Shown: positions 16,026 through 24,635 of the stretch, piece after piece | How positions within the stretch are numbered: position 1 is the stretch's first letter | Layout of the letters: each line of letters opens with the position of its first letter | The notes under the pieces: model-generated | Told to the model about the DNA's origin: nothing | The model's database searches: none | Seen by the model: the letters and a program-made list of their open reading frames with translations, nothing else | Program-made: the position numbers and the translations under genes | Origin: Spirochaetales bacterium | Lineage (GTDB): Bacteria; Spirochaetota; Spirochaetia; UBA9216 | Assembly: GCA_003245835.1 (NCBI GenBank) | Contig: QKCC01000258.1 | Location: forward strand, 1 to 35,806 | DNA length: 35,806 bases | Reading direction: 5' to 3'

Positions 16026-17363
16026 TTATTTCTTTTGTCTTTTGCCTTTCTTCTTGCGTTCGATCGAAGGTATTTCGAGGACATTGCCTGAAGCTGCAGC
16101 CTCTGATTTTCCTTCAGTCTTCTCTTCGACCTTTCTGGCAACAGCTGCTCCGCCGTATTTCAGATTGTCTTTTGAAAGCTTCCGCTTTCTTCTTGAGTTG
16201 ACCCAGCCGAGAAGTACAGGTGATGCGATAAAGATGGATGAGTAAGTACCGACTACTACACCGACAATCATTGCAAGTGCGAAGTCTTTAATCTGCCCGG
16301 TTGCAAATATGTAAATTGCAAGAACAGCAAGCAGCGTCGTCAGCGAAGTAATAATAGTTCTGCTGAGCGACTGGGTAATACTTGTGTTGATTACAGTTTT
16401 CAAATCAGCGTCTCTCATCAGCTGACGGTTCTCACGGATTCGGTCGAAAACAACGATTGTATCGTTCAGTGAGTAACCTACAATTGTGAGAACAGCTGCA
16501 ACCGTGGCGGTTACAAATTCCATCTGGGTAAGACCGATGAAGCCGATCATGATGGCAACGTCGTGCGCGAGCGCAATAATTGCAGAAACTGCAAATGCAA
16601 GCTCAAACCTGATCCAGATATAAAGCAGAATCAGTGCAAGCGCGAGACCGACCAGCAGGATAACAGACTTTCCGAGGTCCGCAGAGAACCGGGGTCCGAC
16701 ATAATCAGAACGCTTCACGATAACCGAACCGGTGCCGTATTTGTTATCCAGCAGTTCTATTATTTTCGCAGAAGCAGTATCACTGAACTTGCTTGTACCG
16801 TCGTCTTCAAGACGTATCAGGTATTCCTGGGCATCCGAGTTTCCGACAACCTGAATCTGGGGGTCGCCTACAGCTGACAGTACAGATCTTACCTCATCGA
16901 TACCGATTTCACTTCCCGAGCCTTCGTTTGAGTAATTCACTATTGCAGAATCTGTACTCAGGTCCACAAGGTATGCGAGTGACAGCAGCTTTTCAACAGG
17001 AGCGCTGCCTGCAGCGGTGTTGATAGACAGGCCGGGAATTTCCGACATTGCGCTCACCAGCTGCGAAACAGTCGTGTAATCACTGAGCGCATACGAATAG
17101 GATTTCGTTTTTCCGTCCTGAGTAAAAATATCTATCGAGACACTGCCGTTAAGGATATTAAACCTTGTTTCTTCAGTACCTGTATAGGAAACTTCCATCG
17201 CAACGGGAGCAATCTGAACTCTCTGACTTAAACCGGGCCGGAAATCGATACCGTAATTCAGGCCGCCCTGCAGAATGGTACCGACAAAACCGCCGATAAT
17301 AACCACAGCAGAGATCGCCATCATCAGATATCGTATTTTAGTAAAGTTTATAACTCTCTTCAT
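16026..17363 (-). CDS. secF: protein translocase subunit SecF
   Basis: The 445-residue protein forms with SecD the membrane complex that uses ion flow to pull exported proteins through SecYEG. It has the first membrane helix (14-33), the motif GLNYGIDFRPG, a periplasmic domain, then five helices (about 235-400) including the conserved NDTIVVFDRIRENR. It is longer than the roughly 320-residue E. coli protein. About 95 extra residues follow the GIDF motif before the usual periplasmic ferredoxin-like domain, and there is a basic C-terminal tail (ERKKKGKRQKK). The ATG shares one base with the secD stop (TAATG) and GGAGGG lies upstream, so translation is coupled. Confidence 0.95.
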   Translation of the reverse strand: MKRVINFTKIRYLMMAISAVVIIGGFVGTILQGGLNYGIDFRPGLSQRVQIAPVAMEVSYTGTEETRFNILNGSVSIDIFTQDGKTKSYSYALSDYTTVSQLVSAMSEIPGLSINTAAGSAPVEKLLSLAYLVDLSTDSAIVNYSNEGSGSEIGIDEVRSVLSAVGDPQIQVVGNSDAQEYLIRLEDDGTSKFSDTASAKIIELLDNKYGTGSVIVKRSDYVGPRFSADLGKSVILLVGLALALILLYIWIRFELAFAVSAIIALAHDVAIMIGFIGLTQMEFVTATVAAVLTIVGYSLNDTIVVFDRIRENRQLMRDADLKTVINTSITQSLSRTIITSLTTLLAVLAIYIFATGQIKDFALAMIVGVVVGTYSSIFIASPVLLGWVNSRRKRKLSKDNLKYGGAAVARKVEEKTEGKSEAAASGNVLEIPSIERKKKGKRQKK

Positions 17364-19090
17364 TATTTCACCCTCCAGCCAAGACTCAGCTTCTTAATAT
17401 GAAGCTGCTGTGTAGCGAAGTCGAACAACAGTCTTGAAACGAAAAGAGCTGTGAACATTGATGAAACTATACCTACAGCCAGCGTATATGCAAAACCCTG
17501 AACAGGTCCGCTTCCAATCTGTGAAAGGAACAATGCCGCAATAAGAGTTGTAAGGTTGGCGTCCATTACCGTCCAGAAAGCCTTACTGAAACCGGCCTTA
17601 ACGGAAGCTTCTACAGATTTGCCGAGCTTGTACTCTTCCTTGATTCGCTCAAAGATAATTACGTTGGCGTCTACAGCCATACCTACGGTAAGAATCAGAC
17701 CGGCAATACTTGTAAGAGTAAGCGTCAGGTTCAATGCTGAAAGAATGGCAGTAATAATAAAAAGGTTCAGAACCAGGGCAAGGTCAGCTACAAAACCTGC
17801 ACCAAGGTAATACAGGAGCATAAATGCTATAACAAGGATAAATCCAATAGTTATGGCCTTGATACCTTCCTGGATAGAGTCTTCACCGAGCGCCGCTCCG
17901 ACTGACTGCTGGTTGACAACATTCAGGTCAACGGGCATTGCCGCGGTTCTGAGTACAAGAGCCAGGTCATTGGCTTCCTGACGTTCGAATCCGGACATCC
18001 TTACGCTTTCCCTGATTGCTTCTGAAATTCTTGCTCCGGCTTTCACCTTATCGTCAAGTACAATAGCGAGAGTCTCGCCTACATGGGCTGAAGTCAGCTG
18101 GTAGAAGATCTCTCCGCCTTCCCTGTCGAGGGTAAAGTTAATTACCGGACGACCGGTTACAGAGTCTGAACCGACCTGCGCATTCACAATGTGAACTCCG
18201 TCAAGACCGGGTTCTTCATAGATAACAAGGTCTCTCTGGTACTGATCGACACCGTATGAATCCTTGGAATAAAATCCCCTGACAACAAGTCCGGCGTCAA
18301 TTACATCAGGATTTAAAGGATGACCATCGTCATCCAGCAGCTTGCCGGCATTCTGATCCTTGTAGGCGTTCCATGCCGAAGTAGCTTCATCGTTTACGAT
18401 ATGAAAATTGAGACTTCCCTTTCCTTTAAGGAATGTGTTAACCCTGTCCGGGTCTGCAGCACCTGGAATCTCAATCGCTATCTCGGTATCACCCTGCTTT
18501 CGAATCTGGGGCTCGGTTACACCGAACTTATCGATACGGTTATTGAGGATCTCAATCGCCTGGCTGACCGCTGCAGACTGCTCGTCCGCAGTGGGTGTAT
18601 GCTGAAGCCTTTTTGCAAGACTCTCCATATCAGCCTCGAGGAGGATGCTCATACCGCCCGAAAGGTCAAGTCCGAGCTGAAGGACATTTTCGCGATCATC
18701 CTTGTATCCGAGAAGAAGTTCGGCGTAGTAATTCTCAATAGTCCTGAGAGCCTTGTCCCTGTTATTGAACGTAGCCAGAACATCTTTTACTGTCCATTTT
18801 GCAGGAACGCTTTTTCCTTCTATCTTGTACTGCTCTTTTGCGTAATCAATTAAAAAATCATATTTTGCAGAAATGATTGATTCAGGTTCCTTGACGGCAA
18901 GCGACTGAAGTTCTTCAAGGTCGGTTTCCGCCATTGTTACTGAGTATTCTCTAATCTGTTCCCGTGATGCGGCTGAGAGGTCTTTCATATCCTGCGGTAC
19001 ATTGAAGTACCAATTATAGGTAGGCCACAAAAAAACTCCGCAGACAATCACAACCACAAGGACAACTAATAATCTGCCACGTTTGTTCAT
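17363..19090 (-). CDS. secD: protein translocase subunit SecD
   Basis: This 575-residue partner of SecF has an N-terminal membrane helix (6-25), the conserved GLDLSGGMSILLE segment, a large periplasmic region with IEIPGAADPDRVNTFLKGKG and repeated ferredoxin-like subdomains, and then a C-terminal bundle of five helices containing GMAVDANVIIFERIKEE. Length is close to the E. coli protein (about 615). GGAG sits 7 bases before the ATG. It follows yajC by 51 bases on the same strand and overlaps secF, the usual order of this operon. Confidence 0.96.
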   Translation of the reverse strand: MNKRGRLLVVLVVVIVCGVFLWPTYNWYFNVPQDMKDLSAASREQIREYSVTMAETDLEELQSLAVKEPESIISAKYDFLIDYAKEQYKIEGKSVPAKWTVKDVLATFNNRDKALRTIENYYAELLLGYKDDRENVLQLGLDLSGGMSILLEADMESLAKRLQHTPTADEQSAAVSQAIEILNNRIDKFGVTEPQIRKQGDTEIAIEIPGAADPDRVNTFLKGKGSLNFHIVNDEATSAWNAYKDQNAGKLLDDDGHPLNPDVIDAGLVVRGFYSKDSYGVDQYQRDLVIYEEPGLDGVHIVNAQVGSDSVTGRPVINFTLDREGGEIFYQLTSAHVGETLAIVLDDKVKAGARISEAIRESVRMSGFERQEANDLALVLRTAAMPVDLNVVNQQSVGAALGEDSIQEGIKAITIGFILVIAFMLLYYLGAGFVADLALVLNLFIITAILSALNLTLTLTSIAGLILTVGMAVDANVIIFERIKEEYKLGKSVEASVKAGFSKAFWTVMDANLTTLIAALFLSQIGSGPVQGFAYTLAVGIVSSMFTALFVSRLLFDFATQQLHIKKLSLGWRVK

Positions 19091-19141
19091 TGGATATCTC
19101 CGAATATGGATTATTTTAAGTATCGAATTACAATCGACTGG

Positions 19142-19516
19142 TTATTCTGTTTCGCTTTCTTCACTCTCAGAAGCTTTTTCGACTTTCTTCGGTTCGGCAC
19201 TGACTTCAAGAACATCACCAATGGCACTCTTGGCGAATTCGAGCTTTGTATTATCGTCAACCTTCACCACAACTGAATCATCACTGACATTGTGTACAAC
19301 ACCGCGAATCCCGCCGATAGACTGAACCCTGTCACCTTTTTTAAGAGCAGAGAGCATATCCTTTGTCTTCTTCTGTTTCTTGTTCTGCGGTCTGATAATC
19401 AGAAAATAAAAGATCGCGATTACAAGTCCGAATGTGACAATAGTAGTGGACATTGAGCCACCGCCGCTGCCGCCGAACAACTGCATTATGGGCAAACTAC
19501 CCGTAAGTACGTTCAT
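19142..19516 (-). CDS. yajC: preprotein translocase subunit YajC
   Basis: The 124-residue protein has a single membrane helix (VTFGLVIAIFYFLIIRP), the YajC signature RPQNKKQKK, and a small beta domain (KKGDRVQSIGGIRGVV) followed by an acidic tail. It associates with SecDF and helps stabilise the complex. I prefer the ATG at 19516, about ten bases from AGGA; a TTG at 19522 is closer to the AGGA and would add two residues. First gene of the yajC-secD-secF operon. Confidence 0.93.
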   Translation of the reverse strand: MNVLTGSLPIMQLFGGSGGGSMSTTIVTFGLVIAIFYFLIIRPQNKKQKKTKDMLSALKKGDRVQSIGGIRGVVHNVSDDSVVVKVDDNTKLEFAKSAIGDVLEVSAEPKKVEKASESEESETE

Positions 19517-19550
19517 CAACAAACCATCCTTATATTAATAGATTTGGACA

Positions 19551-19580
19551 AAAATAACATTTTTAAGTTGCCATAGTCAA
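19551..19580 (-). promoter_or_regulatory. promoter of yajC-secD-secF
   Basis: TTGACT at 19580-19575 and TATTTT at 19556-19551 on the minus strand with an 18-base spacer, about 35 bases before the start codon. Confidence 0.5.
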
Positions 19581-19649
19581 GGTAAATAACTGAAGGGCTC
19601 CAAGGATGCAGCACAGGAGTGATATTCGTTCCGGGACCCTCCGATCAGC

Positions 19650-20939
19650 TCAGGGAAGCTTGAAGGCAACCTTCAAAGCATCTATATGCTGCCCGGAAAT
19701 TTCGACAAGGTCGCCGAGGCTTCTTGAAGCTATGACGGCTTTTGCGCTGTATTCAAGTACCTCAAGCCGGTCGAAAGCGTTAAGCAGGCTGTTTCCTGTG
19801 ACTATCACACAGTCGTTTTCCAGCATGATAATCGGAGTATCAGGTTTGAATCTTGATGCCGTATCTTCTTGGTTCAGAATATTCGAACCGTACGGAAGCT
19901 TCGGGATGCTGCGCAGCATTATATAGCTTTCGGGAATAGTCCGTGAGTCAAAAATCTCGTCGGTAACTGCAAAAGCCATGATGTTGGGCGGATGAGCTAT
20001 GATAATAGAATCCACATGCGAATGCTGCCTGTATATTTCCTGGTGCAGAAGAACAGAGCGGCTCGGTGTTTTACCCTCTTCCTTTTCGCCGCCTGTAATT
20101 CTTACAAGATCCTCCTCGGCTATATACTTCCTGTCCACTCCGTATGGCGTTATTACGAAAGAATGATCGTCGATCTTCTGTGAGAATGTTCCCTGTGTAC
20201 TGGTAAAAAGCTTCTGGTTATATGCCCTGTGTATGAGAAGGCACATTTCACGGCGGATCTCACGCTCCCGCGGGCTGTAGCTTTTTACGGTAAAATCCTT
20301 CATTTCCGGGTTATTCTTGTTTTTGGAAATTTCTATCGATTCACTGCTCAGTGTACGCAGCCTGCCGATACGCCTGGCATCAATCTCGAGACGCGCACAG
20401 AAATCGAGGGTTTCAAAAGCCATGAATGCCTTGAACAGGGACTCTCCGCCGACAGCTATGCCGTGATTTTCAAGTATTACCGTATTTAATCCCTTTTTAA
20501 ACACTCCGGCGATCTTTTCGCCCAGCTCGGTACTGCCGGGAAGCCCGTATTCTGCTATACCGACTCCTCCGCACACAAGCTGAATATTAGGAATAAGACT
20601 TGTCTCGGGTATCTTCCGGACTATACTGAACGCAACAAGTGCCGGCGGGTGTGCGTGAACAATGGATTTCAAATCAGGCCGGGCTTTGTAGATAAGCCTG
20701 TGAAACGGGAATTCACTTGAAGGCTTGTGGATACCTATTGTTGTGCCGTCCGGCCTGACACATACAATGTCCTTCATGGTAAGACTGCCCTTGTCTACGC
20801 CGGCAGGCGAAATCCACATATTGCCGTCTTCATCCATAATGGAAAGGTTTCCGCCGGATGTAGTAGTCATACCGTAACCATAGATGCGTTCCATTATCAT
20901 TACAATCTGCTGGGCAGGATGCATTAATTTGAAATTCAT
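19650..20939 (-). CDS. tandem class II aldolase/adducin-like protein
   Basis: The 429-residue protein contains two copies of the class II aldolase fold, at about 5-195 and 225-420. The family includes zinc-dependent sugar-phosphate aldolases, epimerases and decarboxylases. Copy 1 is intact: SGGNLS at 28-33, catalytic E76, zinc ligands H95 and H97 (HAHPP) and H159 (LENHG). In copy 2 the aligned residues are S295, I314, H316 and D376, so three of the four key positions are gone and it is probably inactive as an aldolase. AAAAGGAG precedes the ATG at 20939. Divergent from a TetR-type regulator with a palindrome between them, so it is the likeliest regulated target. The substrate is unknown. Confidence 0.85.
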   Translation of the reverse strand: MNFKLMHPAQQIVMIMERIYGYGMTTTSGGNLSIMDEDGNMWISPAGVDKGSLTMKDIVCVRPDGTTIGIHKPSSEFPFHRLIYKARPDLKSIVHAHPPALVAFSIVRKIPETSLIPNIQLVCGGVGIAEYGLPGSTELGEKIAGVFKKGLNTVILENHGIAVGGESLFKAFMAFETLDFCARLEIDARRIGRLRTLSSESIEISKNKNNPEMKDFTVKSYSPREREIRREMCLLIHRAYNQKLFTSTQGTFSQKIDDHSFVITPYGVDRKYIAEEDLVRITGGEKEEGKTPSRSVLLHQEIYRQHSHVDSIIIAHPPNIMAFAVTDEIFDSRTIPESYIMLRSIPKLPYGSNILNQEDTASRFKPDTPIIMLENDCVIVTGNSLLNAFDRLEVLEYSAKAVIASRSLGDLVEISGQHIDALKVAFKLP

Positions 20940-21028
20940 AATCCATACTCCTTTTTAAATTGCCCGATTCACTGAATACATTTTAAAGCATCCTGACAGA
21001 TATTACCAACATCAATATTCACATCCTA

Positions 21029-21055
21029 TTGACAAAATAACCGAAACATTCTAAT
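21029..21055 (+). promoter_or_regulatory. promoter of the TetR-type regulator gene
   Basis: TTGACA at 21029-21034 (perfect consensus) and TCTAAT at 21050-21055 (5 of 6), with a 15-base spacer. Confidence 0.5.
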
Positions 21056-21073
21056 TTAACAATGATAATATAG

Positions 21074-21086
21074 TTAACACTGTTAA
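21074..21086. promoter_or_regulatory. candidate operator of the TetR-type regulator
   Basis: TTAACA-C-TGTTAA, a perfect 13-base palindrome about 12 bases downstream of the predicted transcript start and between the divergent regulator and aldolase genes. This is the usual place for a self-repressing TetR site. Confidence 0.6.
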
Positions 21087-21130
21087 TATTTTAAACAACG
21101 TTGATTATCACCTTTAAAAGGAGAAAGTAT

Positions 21131-21718
21131 ATGAGCGCAACTGAAATTCAGCAGCAGAGAATGAAAGATTATTTTAAGGAAGCAGCCAAAGAGATCCTCA
21201 GGGGCGAAGGGCTGAAAGTGGCAAGCGCACGGAATATTGCTGAGAGGGCCGGATATTCCTATGCAACCCTCTACAATTATTTTGATGACCTGCCGTCGCT
21301 TATTTTTGAATGCGTAACGGATTTTCAGGCAGAAATTGATGAACTTACTGCTGCCCGGATTGCCGGCGAGTCCGGCGGCGCAGAAAAACTAAAAGCGGGG
21401 ATCACTGCATGGGTCAACTATTTCGTTCAGTATCCCGGGATTTTTGAACTCTTCTTTCTTGAAAGGATCGGAGCTGTCGGAAACAGGAAGGATATTGCTG
21501 ATACGATATATAATTCCATTGTTCCGTCATGCAACCCCGGGCTGGCGCTTCTTGAACAGGAAGGCGCCATATCGGCATCCGAGCGCGGCAGCATCCTCGA
21601 CAGCCTGAGGTTTCAGCTCACAGGACTGATGCTGTATTATTCAAACAGAAAGAACCCTGAAGACTACGGCGGGCTGATGCAGATCCTGAACAGGATAATA
21701 GAACAAATCACCGGATAG
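21131..21718 (+). CDS. TetR-family transcriptional regulator
   Basis: The 195-residue all-helical protein has an N-terminal helix-turn-helix (VASARNIAERAGYSYATLYNYF, split as VASARNIAERAG and YSYATLYNYF, about 30-52), the TetR pattern, and a variable ligand-binding C-terminal domain. The ATG at 21131 has AAAAGGAG eight bases upstream; the upstream in-frame ATG at 21101 lies before this ribosome site and is rejected. It is convergent with the malate/lactate-type dehydrogenase and divergent from the tandem aldolase, and may control one or both. A terminator follows directly. Confidence 0.88.
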   Translation: MSATEIQQQRMKDYFKEAAKEILRGEGLKVASARNIAERAGYSYATLYNYFDDLPSLIFECVTDFQAEIDELTAARIAGESGGAEKLKAGITAWVNYFVQYPGIFELFFLERIGAVGNRKDIADTIYNSIVPSCNPGLALLEQEGAISASERGSILDSLRFQLTGLMLYYSNRKNPEDYGGLMQILNRIIEQITG

Positions 21719-21727
21719 GTTACAGGA

Positions 21728-21757
21728 GCCCGTCAGCATGTGCGGACGGGCTTTTTT
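21728..21757 (+). terminator. rho-independent terminator of the TetR-type gene
   Basis: GCCCGTC and GACGGGC (21728-21734, 21745-21751) form a seven-base GC-rich stem followed by six T. It ends 12 bases before the stop of the convergent dehydrogenase gene. Confidence 0.88.
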
Positions 21758-21769
21758 ATACCCTGCAGG

Positions 21770-22894
21770 CTACTCCCAGGGGAATGTGTAGTTCAGCTTC
21801 CAGCGGGCCTTCATTTCAGTCATCTGCTTCTGCAGAACAACCGGCACGGGGCATCCGTGTACTTTACGGTACTGCCATGCCTCCCATTCTTTCTCACCGG
21901 CAGTATAGATCCTCTCGGCTCCGGGGGCTTTTTCGGAATTACGCAGATCGCGCATGATTGCTCCGGCAATTTTTTTAAACAGGTCAAGACCTAGAAATGC
22001 GTCGATATTGATGGCTATAAAAAAGTGACCCAGCGGATACGGAATCCTCTTACCGTCTTCGTCGAAGCCGTTAAGCGATTTGAGAAAGGATCCGCCCTGG
22101 AGCGCCGCCGACAGGACCTCAACTACAGTTGCATAGCCGAAGCCCTTGTACCCCCCGGTCTCTTCGCCAAGTCCGCCGACGGGCGCCAGGGCAGCTTTGC
22201 CCTTTGTTAAATCAACAAGGACCTGGTCGGTATCCGTCCGGGTTGTACCCTCACGTCCGATAACCCAGCCCGGGGGAAGATCCTTCCCGAGCCTGCTGTA
22301 CAGCTCTATTTTTCCGCGCTGTGTGACCGATGTGGCGCAGTCGAGCACGAACGGAAAATCCTCATCGGTCGGAAAACCGACTGTCAGGGGATTGGTTCCG
22401 AGCATATTCTCGACACCGAAGGTCGGAGCAATCGAAGGCCTCGCATTGGTCCCTGTGATGCCGATCATTCCGGCATTGCAGGCCATCAGCGCATAATAAC
22501 CGGCAATCCCGTAATGGGTGGAATTCCTGACCGTTACCATTCCAAGACCGTTTTCAGACGCCTTGTCGATTGCCATCTGCATTGCGTACTTTGAGACGAC
22601 ATGCCCCATACCGTTGTTTCCGTCAAGCACGGCTGTAGTCGGGGTTTCCTTCACAACATCGATTTTTGTTTCGGGACTCAGGATACCCCAGTCGATCCGG
22701 TCGATATATATAGGCTTCAGCCTGCCGATTCCATGAGAATCGATTCCGCGCTTGTCGGATTCAATCAGTATTTCGGAAACTATCTGAGCATCAGCCTCCG
22801 GAACCCCGCTTTTAACGAGGCAGTCCTTCATAAAATTCTCAAGAATCCCGAAATCGACCCATTCACATTCATTGTATTGATCCTGATAAGCCAT
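21770..22894 (-). CDS. Ldh2/MDH2-family NAD(P)-dependent 2-hydroxyacid dehydrogenase
   Basis: This 374-residue oxidoreductase belongs to the family of malate/L-lactate type, sulfolactate, ureidoglycolate and diketogulonate enzymes, which reduce a 2-oxo acid or oxidise a 2-hydroxy acid. Characteristic segments are DSHGIGRL (52-59) with the conserved histidine H54, NSTHYGIAGYY (124-134) with H127, GTNARPSIAPTFG, GTNPLTVGFPT, DCATSVTQRGKIE and GGYKGFGYA. GGAGG lies just before the ATG at 22894. It faces the TetR-type gene. Pairing with an aldolase-type protein suggests hydroxyacid or sugar-acid catabolism, but which acid is not readable from sequence. Confidence 0.88.
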   Translation of the reverse strand: MAYQDQYNECEWVDFGILENFMKDCLVKSGVPEADAQIVSEILIESDKRGIDSHGIGRLKPIYIDRIDWGILSPETKIDVVKETPTTAVLDGNNGMGHVVSKYAMQMAIDKASENGLGMVTVRNSTHYGIAGYYALMACNAGMIGITGTNARPSIAPTFGVENMLGTNPLTVGFPTDEDFPFVLDCATSVTQRGKIELYSRLGKDLPPGWVIGREGTTRTDTDQVLVDLTKGKAALAPVGGLGEETGGYKGFGYATVVEVLSAALQGGSFLKSLNGFDEDGKRIPYPLGHFFIAINIDAFLGLDLFKKIAGAIMRDLRNSEKAPGAERIYTAGEKEWEAWQYRKVHGCPVPVVLQKQMTEMKARWKLNYTFPWE

Positions 22895-23235
22895 TTTTCC
22901 TCCTCAGAAATACTGCAGCCTTTCCGGACAGACCTGGTGCCGGAACAAGGTTTGCCGGTTAGTATCTACATATATTAAATAGTAACAGCGCCAGTATTGT
23001 CAGTAAAGATTTTTTGTATTCAAAATGATTTTATTCTGGAATGATTATAGCCGGCAGCCTGTTCTTCACAGTCATACAGCTCTGTACTTTTTTAACAAAA
23101 AAACCTCAATAGCATGCGGCAGCCATTCACCTATAAAGTGAAAAATGGTATTCTCACGCCGACCGGCTTTCAGCGTATTTTACAGATGATGCGGCGGGAA
23201 ATTCACCCGGAACCGTGTTGGGAGAAACTTCGATA
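22895..23235. other. intergenic region between divergent dehydrogenase and ThuA-like genes
   Basis: These 341 bases show no plausible gene. They should hold the promoters for both flanking genes, but I found no strong -35/-10 pair and no convincing operator; the palindrome seen near 21080 is not repeated here. Confidence 0.5.
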
Positions 23236-23862
23236 ATGAGTGATATCCTGCTTGTCGCGAACGGGCTCAAGGAACCGCCGATACAGGCAATAAAACAATT
23301 AAAAAAATATCTTCGTGAAATACGATACATCCGGGTTCATCAAGCATCAAAGCTGGCTGAATCTTCAGCGGAGCTTCTGGCCGCCTACGACGCCGTTATT
23401 TTTTACTTCAGCGAACCTGATACTCAGCTGTCCGAGAAAATTGAAAAATCCCTGAAAAAATATATAAAACGCGGCGGCGGACTTCTGATTCTGCATTCAG
23501 CTTCCGCATCGTTCAGGCAGAACCATGTTTACCGTTCACTGATCGGGGCGGAGTTCATAAGCAGCAGCCGGATTACAGACTGCACGCTGCGCCCTTCATC
23601 CGCGGCCTTCAAGGGGTTTTCTAATTTCCCGGCTTTCGCTGTAAAGGACGAACTGCTCAAACTGGAAATCTCAGAAGATTCAGTGCTGCAGATGACCGCC
23701 GAAGCGGAAGATGGCGGACCGGTTCCTGCAGTGTGGACAAGAGAGCACGGCGACGGAAGAGTCTGCTGCGTCACCCCGGGTCACAGTCCGGAAACCTTTA
23801 AAAATTCTGAAATCAGAAGGCTTCTGTCGGCAGCAATATCATACGTTCTGAAGAGGGATTAA
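23236..23862 (+). CDS. ThuA-like (glutamine amidotransferase-fold) domain protein
   Basis: The 208-residue protein matches the ThuA fold: an initial strand DILLVANG, DAVIFYFSEPD, then KRGGGLLILHSAS, GAEFISS, and the C-terminal PAVWTREHGDGRVCCVTPGHSPETF with the conserved GRVxxxxxGH segment. ThuA proteins occur in sugar and polyol utilisation loci and lack the amidotransferase cysteine; their exact reaction is poorly defined. I chose the ATG at 23236, nine bases after GGGAGAA, over an upstream GTG at 23215 that would include this ribosome site. Its stop overlaps that of the convergent esterase by four bases (TTAA). Confidence 0.75.
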   Translation: MSDILLVANGLKEPPIQAIKQLKKYLREIRYIRVHQASKLAESSAELLAAYDAVIFYFSEPDTQLSEKIEKSLKKYIKRGGGLLILHSASASFRQNHVYRSLIGAEFISSSRITDCTLRPSSAAFKGFSNFPAFAVKDELLKLEISEDSVLQMTAEAEDGGPVPAVWTREHGDGRVCCVTPGHSPETFKNSEIRRLLSAAISYVLKRD

Positions 23863-24635
23863 GAACCGGCAAGAAATTCAATTACGGCGGCACGGAACAG
23901 CTCCGGCCGGTCCGCATGAATCCAGTGACCTGCGCCTTCAAGCGTGAGCAGTTCATAGGAAGAAAACATATCACCGATTATTCCGAGATACCCGTCTTTA
24001 ACATAATCTGATTCAGAACCCCTGATAAAAAGCGCCGGCCCGGTAAACCTGCGGCCGCCTTCAACCGCTGCCGAAATATTATCGAAGCTGTTTATTATGC
24101 CGTCAAGGTTAATCCTCCATTCGTATGAATCGTTTTCGGCACGCCTGAGATTGGTCAGAAAAAACAGCCTGAGAGTCCGGTCCGGAACATTCTTTTCGAG
24201 CTCACGCTCCGCATCCGACCTTTTTTCAATTCGGGACAAGTCAATCAATTTTAAAGATTTTATATATTTTTCAAAAACAGGCTCATATCTGACGGGGGCC
24301 ATGTCGGCTGCAATCAGCTTGCTGACCCGGTCAGGGTACCTTAAAGCCGTCTCCATGGCCGTCTTGCCGCCCATTGAATGGCCGACAAGGCTGAATTCTC
24401 TAATGGAAAGCCGGTCGGCAAGCCCAGCCAGGTCTTCCGCCATCAGCGGGTAGCTCATCTCCGCACAATGGGGGGAACTGCCGTGATTGCGCTGATCGAC
24501 GGCAATACAGTGGAACCCGTACGCTGCTATTTCGCGGCAGGTCGAAGTCCAGTTATCGGCATTGCCTAAAAGCCCGTGCAGAAAAAAGACCGCCGGGCGG
24601 CGGTCTTCTCCGAATACACGGTAGTTCAGAATCAC
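23859..24635 (-). CDS. alpha/beta-hydrolase, YbfF-like esterase
   Basis: The 258-residue serine hydrolase shows HGLLGNADNW (oxyanion region, 20-29), VDQRNHGSS, the nucleophile elbow GHSMGG with S87, a likely acid at D210 and H237 in GAGHWIHADRP. The segments resemble the YbfF/ABHD11 acyl esterase group, which hydrolyses short acyl esters or acyl-CoA. No signal peptide, so cytoplasmic. It starts with GTG at 24635, sharing GTGA with the NagD-type stop, so it is cotranscribed and translationally coupled with that gene. The physiological substrate is unknown. Confidence 0.85.
   Translation of the reverse strand: MILNYRVFGEDRRPAVFFLHGLLGNADNWTSTCREIAAYGFHCIAVDQRNHGSSPHCAEMSYPLMAEDLAGLADRLSIREFSLVGHSMGGKTAMETALRYPDRVSKLIAADMAPVRYEPVFEKYIKSLKLIDLSRIEKRSDAERELEKNVPDRTLRLFFLTNLRRAENDSYEWRINLDGIINSFDNISAAVEGGRRFTGPALFIRGSESDYVKDGYLGIIGDMFSSYELLTLEGAGHWIHADRPELFRAAVIEFLAGS

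Noticed and set aside
18320-18853. 177-codon plus-strand frame inside secD
   Set aside because: Antisense to a confidently assigned secD; no ribosome site and no domain features.
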